Positions 25,000 through 25,402 of a stretch of 25,402 nucleotides of DNA are shown in pieces. Source of the stretch: Clostridium sp. UBA4548. Its GTDB lineage: Bacteria; Bacillota; Clostridia; Clostridiales; Clostridiaceae. The notes below the pieces were generated by a model. That model did no database searches and had not been told where the DNA came from. It saw only the letters and a program-made list of their open reading frames with translations. Position 1 is the stretch's first letter, and every line of letters starts with the position of its first letter. The stretch spans positions 10,056-35,457 of the forward strand of contig NZ_DGLI01000016.1 of NCBI RefSeq assembly GCF_002387895.1, given 5' to 3'. A program made the translations under genes and the position numbers.

Positions 25000-25402
25000 T
25001 TAAGCAACTAGAAGCTGATTTCTGTATTGTACAGGGGTCAGCTTTTTTAAATTCTACTGACATCTATAATTATTATAATAGTCCATGTAATCATCAATTA
25101 CTTATTTAAGTTCATTTAAACTAGTGCAATCTCTATAGTGCATTTCATCTTTCATGTGTCCAAAGAAGGATTCTTGAGGGGCATTATCCCAACAATTGCC
25201 CCGTCTGGACATAGATTGACCAAGATTATATGACTTTAATAACTTCTGAAATTTAGGACTTGTATAATGACTTCCTTGGTCTGAGTGAATAAATGCCTCT
25301 TCTACAAATTTAAAACTCCTGTTATTCATCAATTTGTGAATTGTATTGGTAGCAATATCTAAAGTAATTCTATCAGATAAGTTATAGGGTTCCTTGGCGA
25401 AT
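25000..25402 (-). pseudogene. IS3-family OrfB transposase, decaying and cut by the window edge
   Basis: The frame is open on the minus strand from the window edge to a stop at 25102-25104, and matching sequence continues to TAA at 25000-25002. Seen are AKEPYNLSDRITLDIA, then HSDQGSHYTSPKFQ with a catalytic Asp, SRRGNCWDNAPQESFFGHMK with the catalytic Glu, and after the first stop VIDDYMDYYNNYRCQ, a second stop (TAG where TGG/Trp is usual), and NLKKLTPVQYRNQLLVA. Two nonsense codons near the 3' end mean the product would lack the last 35 residues. The catalytic D and E shown are intact. The N-terminal half, with the first catalytic Asp and OrfA, lies outside the window. Confidence 0.88.

Noticed and set aside
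1..25402. CRISPR array
   Set aside because: No regularly spaced direct repeats with unique spacers were seen in any non-coding stretch.

Overview
The window is AT-rich DNA with AAGGGG/GGAGG-type ribosome binding sites, mostly TAA stops, and clostridial fermentation genes (phosphate butyryltransferase, indolepyruvate:ferredoxin oxidoreductase). This points to a Clostridium-like Firmicute. I do not name a species.

Left part (1-11.9 kb), accessory. It opens inside a nonribosomal peptide synthetase whose last module reads [carrier]-C-A-carrier-C*. The adenylation pocket residues, read by alignment to GrsA, give DAWTIAAICK, the GrsA phenylalanine code. The protein ends in a diverged condensation-like domain and has no thioesterase. 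An IS200-type transposase remnant follows. Next come three close genes: a MoaA-like radical SAM enzyme, a P-loop kinase resembling the mostly archaeal UPF0200 family, and a stand-alone pyruvate-kinase C-terminal-domain protein overlapping the kinase gene. About 2.7 kb of decayed DNA follows (an IS3-family remnant, a second DDE transposase remnant, two conspicuous inverted-repeat structures). After it lie an HD-domain phosphohydrolase and an alpha/beta hydrolase in tandem, closed by a clear terminator.

Middle (12.0-13.9 kb): an ISL3-family insertion sequence with recognisable terminal inverted repeats. Its transposase is split by a one-base frameshift in an A6 run.

Right part (14.0-25 kb), more ordinary chromosome. 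A good sigma-A-type promoter precedes ptb, then iorA and iorB, a set suited to converting aryl (or branched) 2-oxo acids to acyl-CoA and acyl-phosphate. A strong two-stem terminator ends that unit. Then follow an unrecognised coiled-coil-type protein, a convergent Orn/Lys/Arg decarboxylase (SpeA-like), a divergent TPR protein with a TagA/WecG-type glycosyltransferase, a GT4-type glycosyltransferase, and an EamA/DMT transporter. The window ends in a decaying IS3-family transposase on the minus strand that runs off the edge.

The best candidate for an undescribed system is the left accessory block: the NRPS end module with its odd terminal domain, and the radical SAM / kinase / PK-C-like cassette with the nearby HD phosphohydrolase and hydrolase. 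That these genes act together is inference from position only. The remnants between them could equally mean separate acquisitions.
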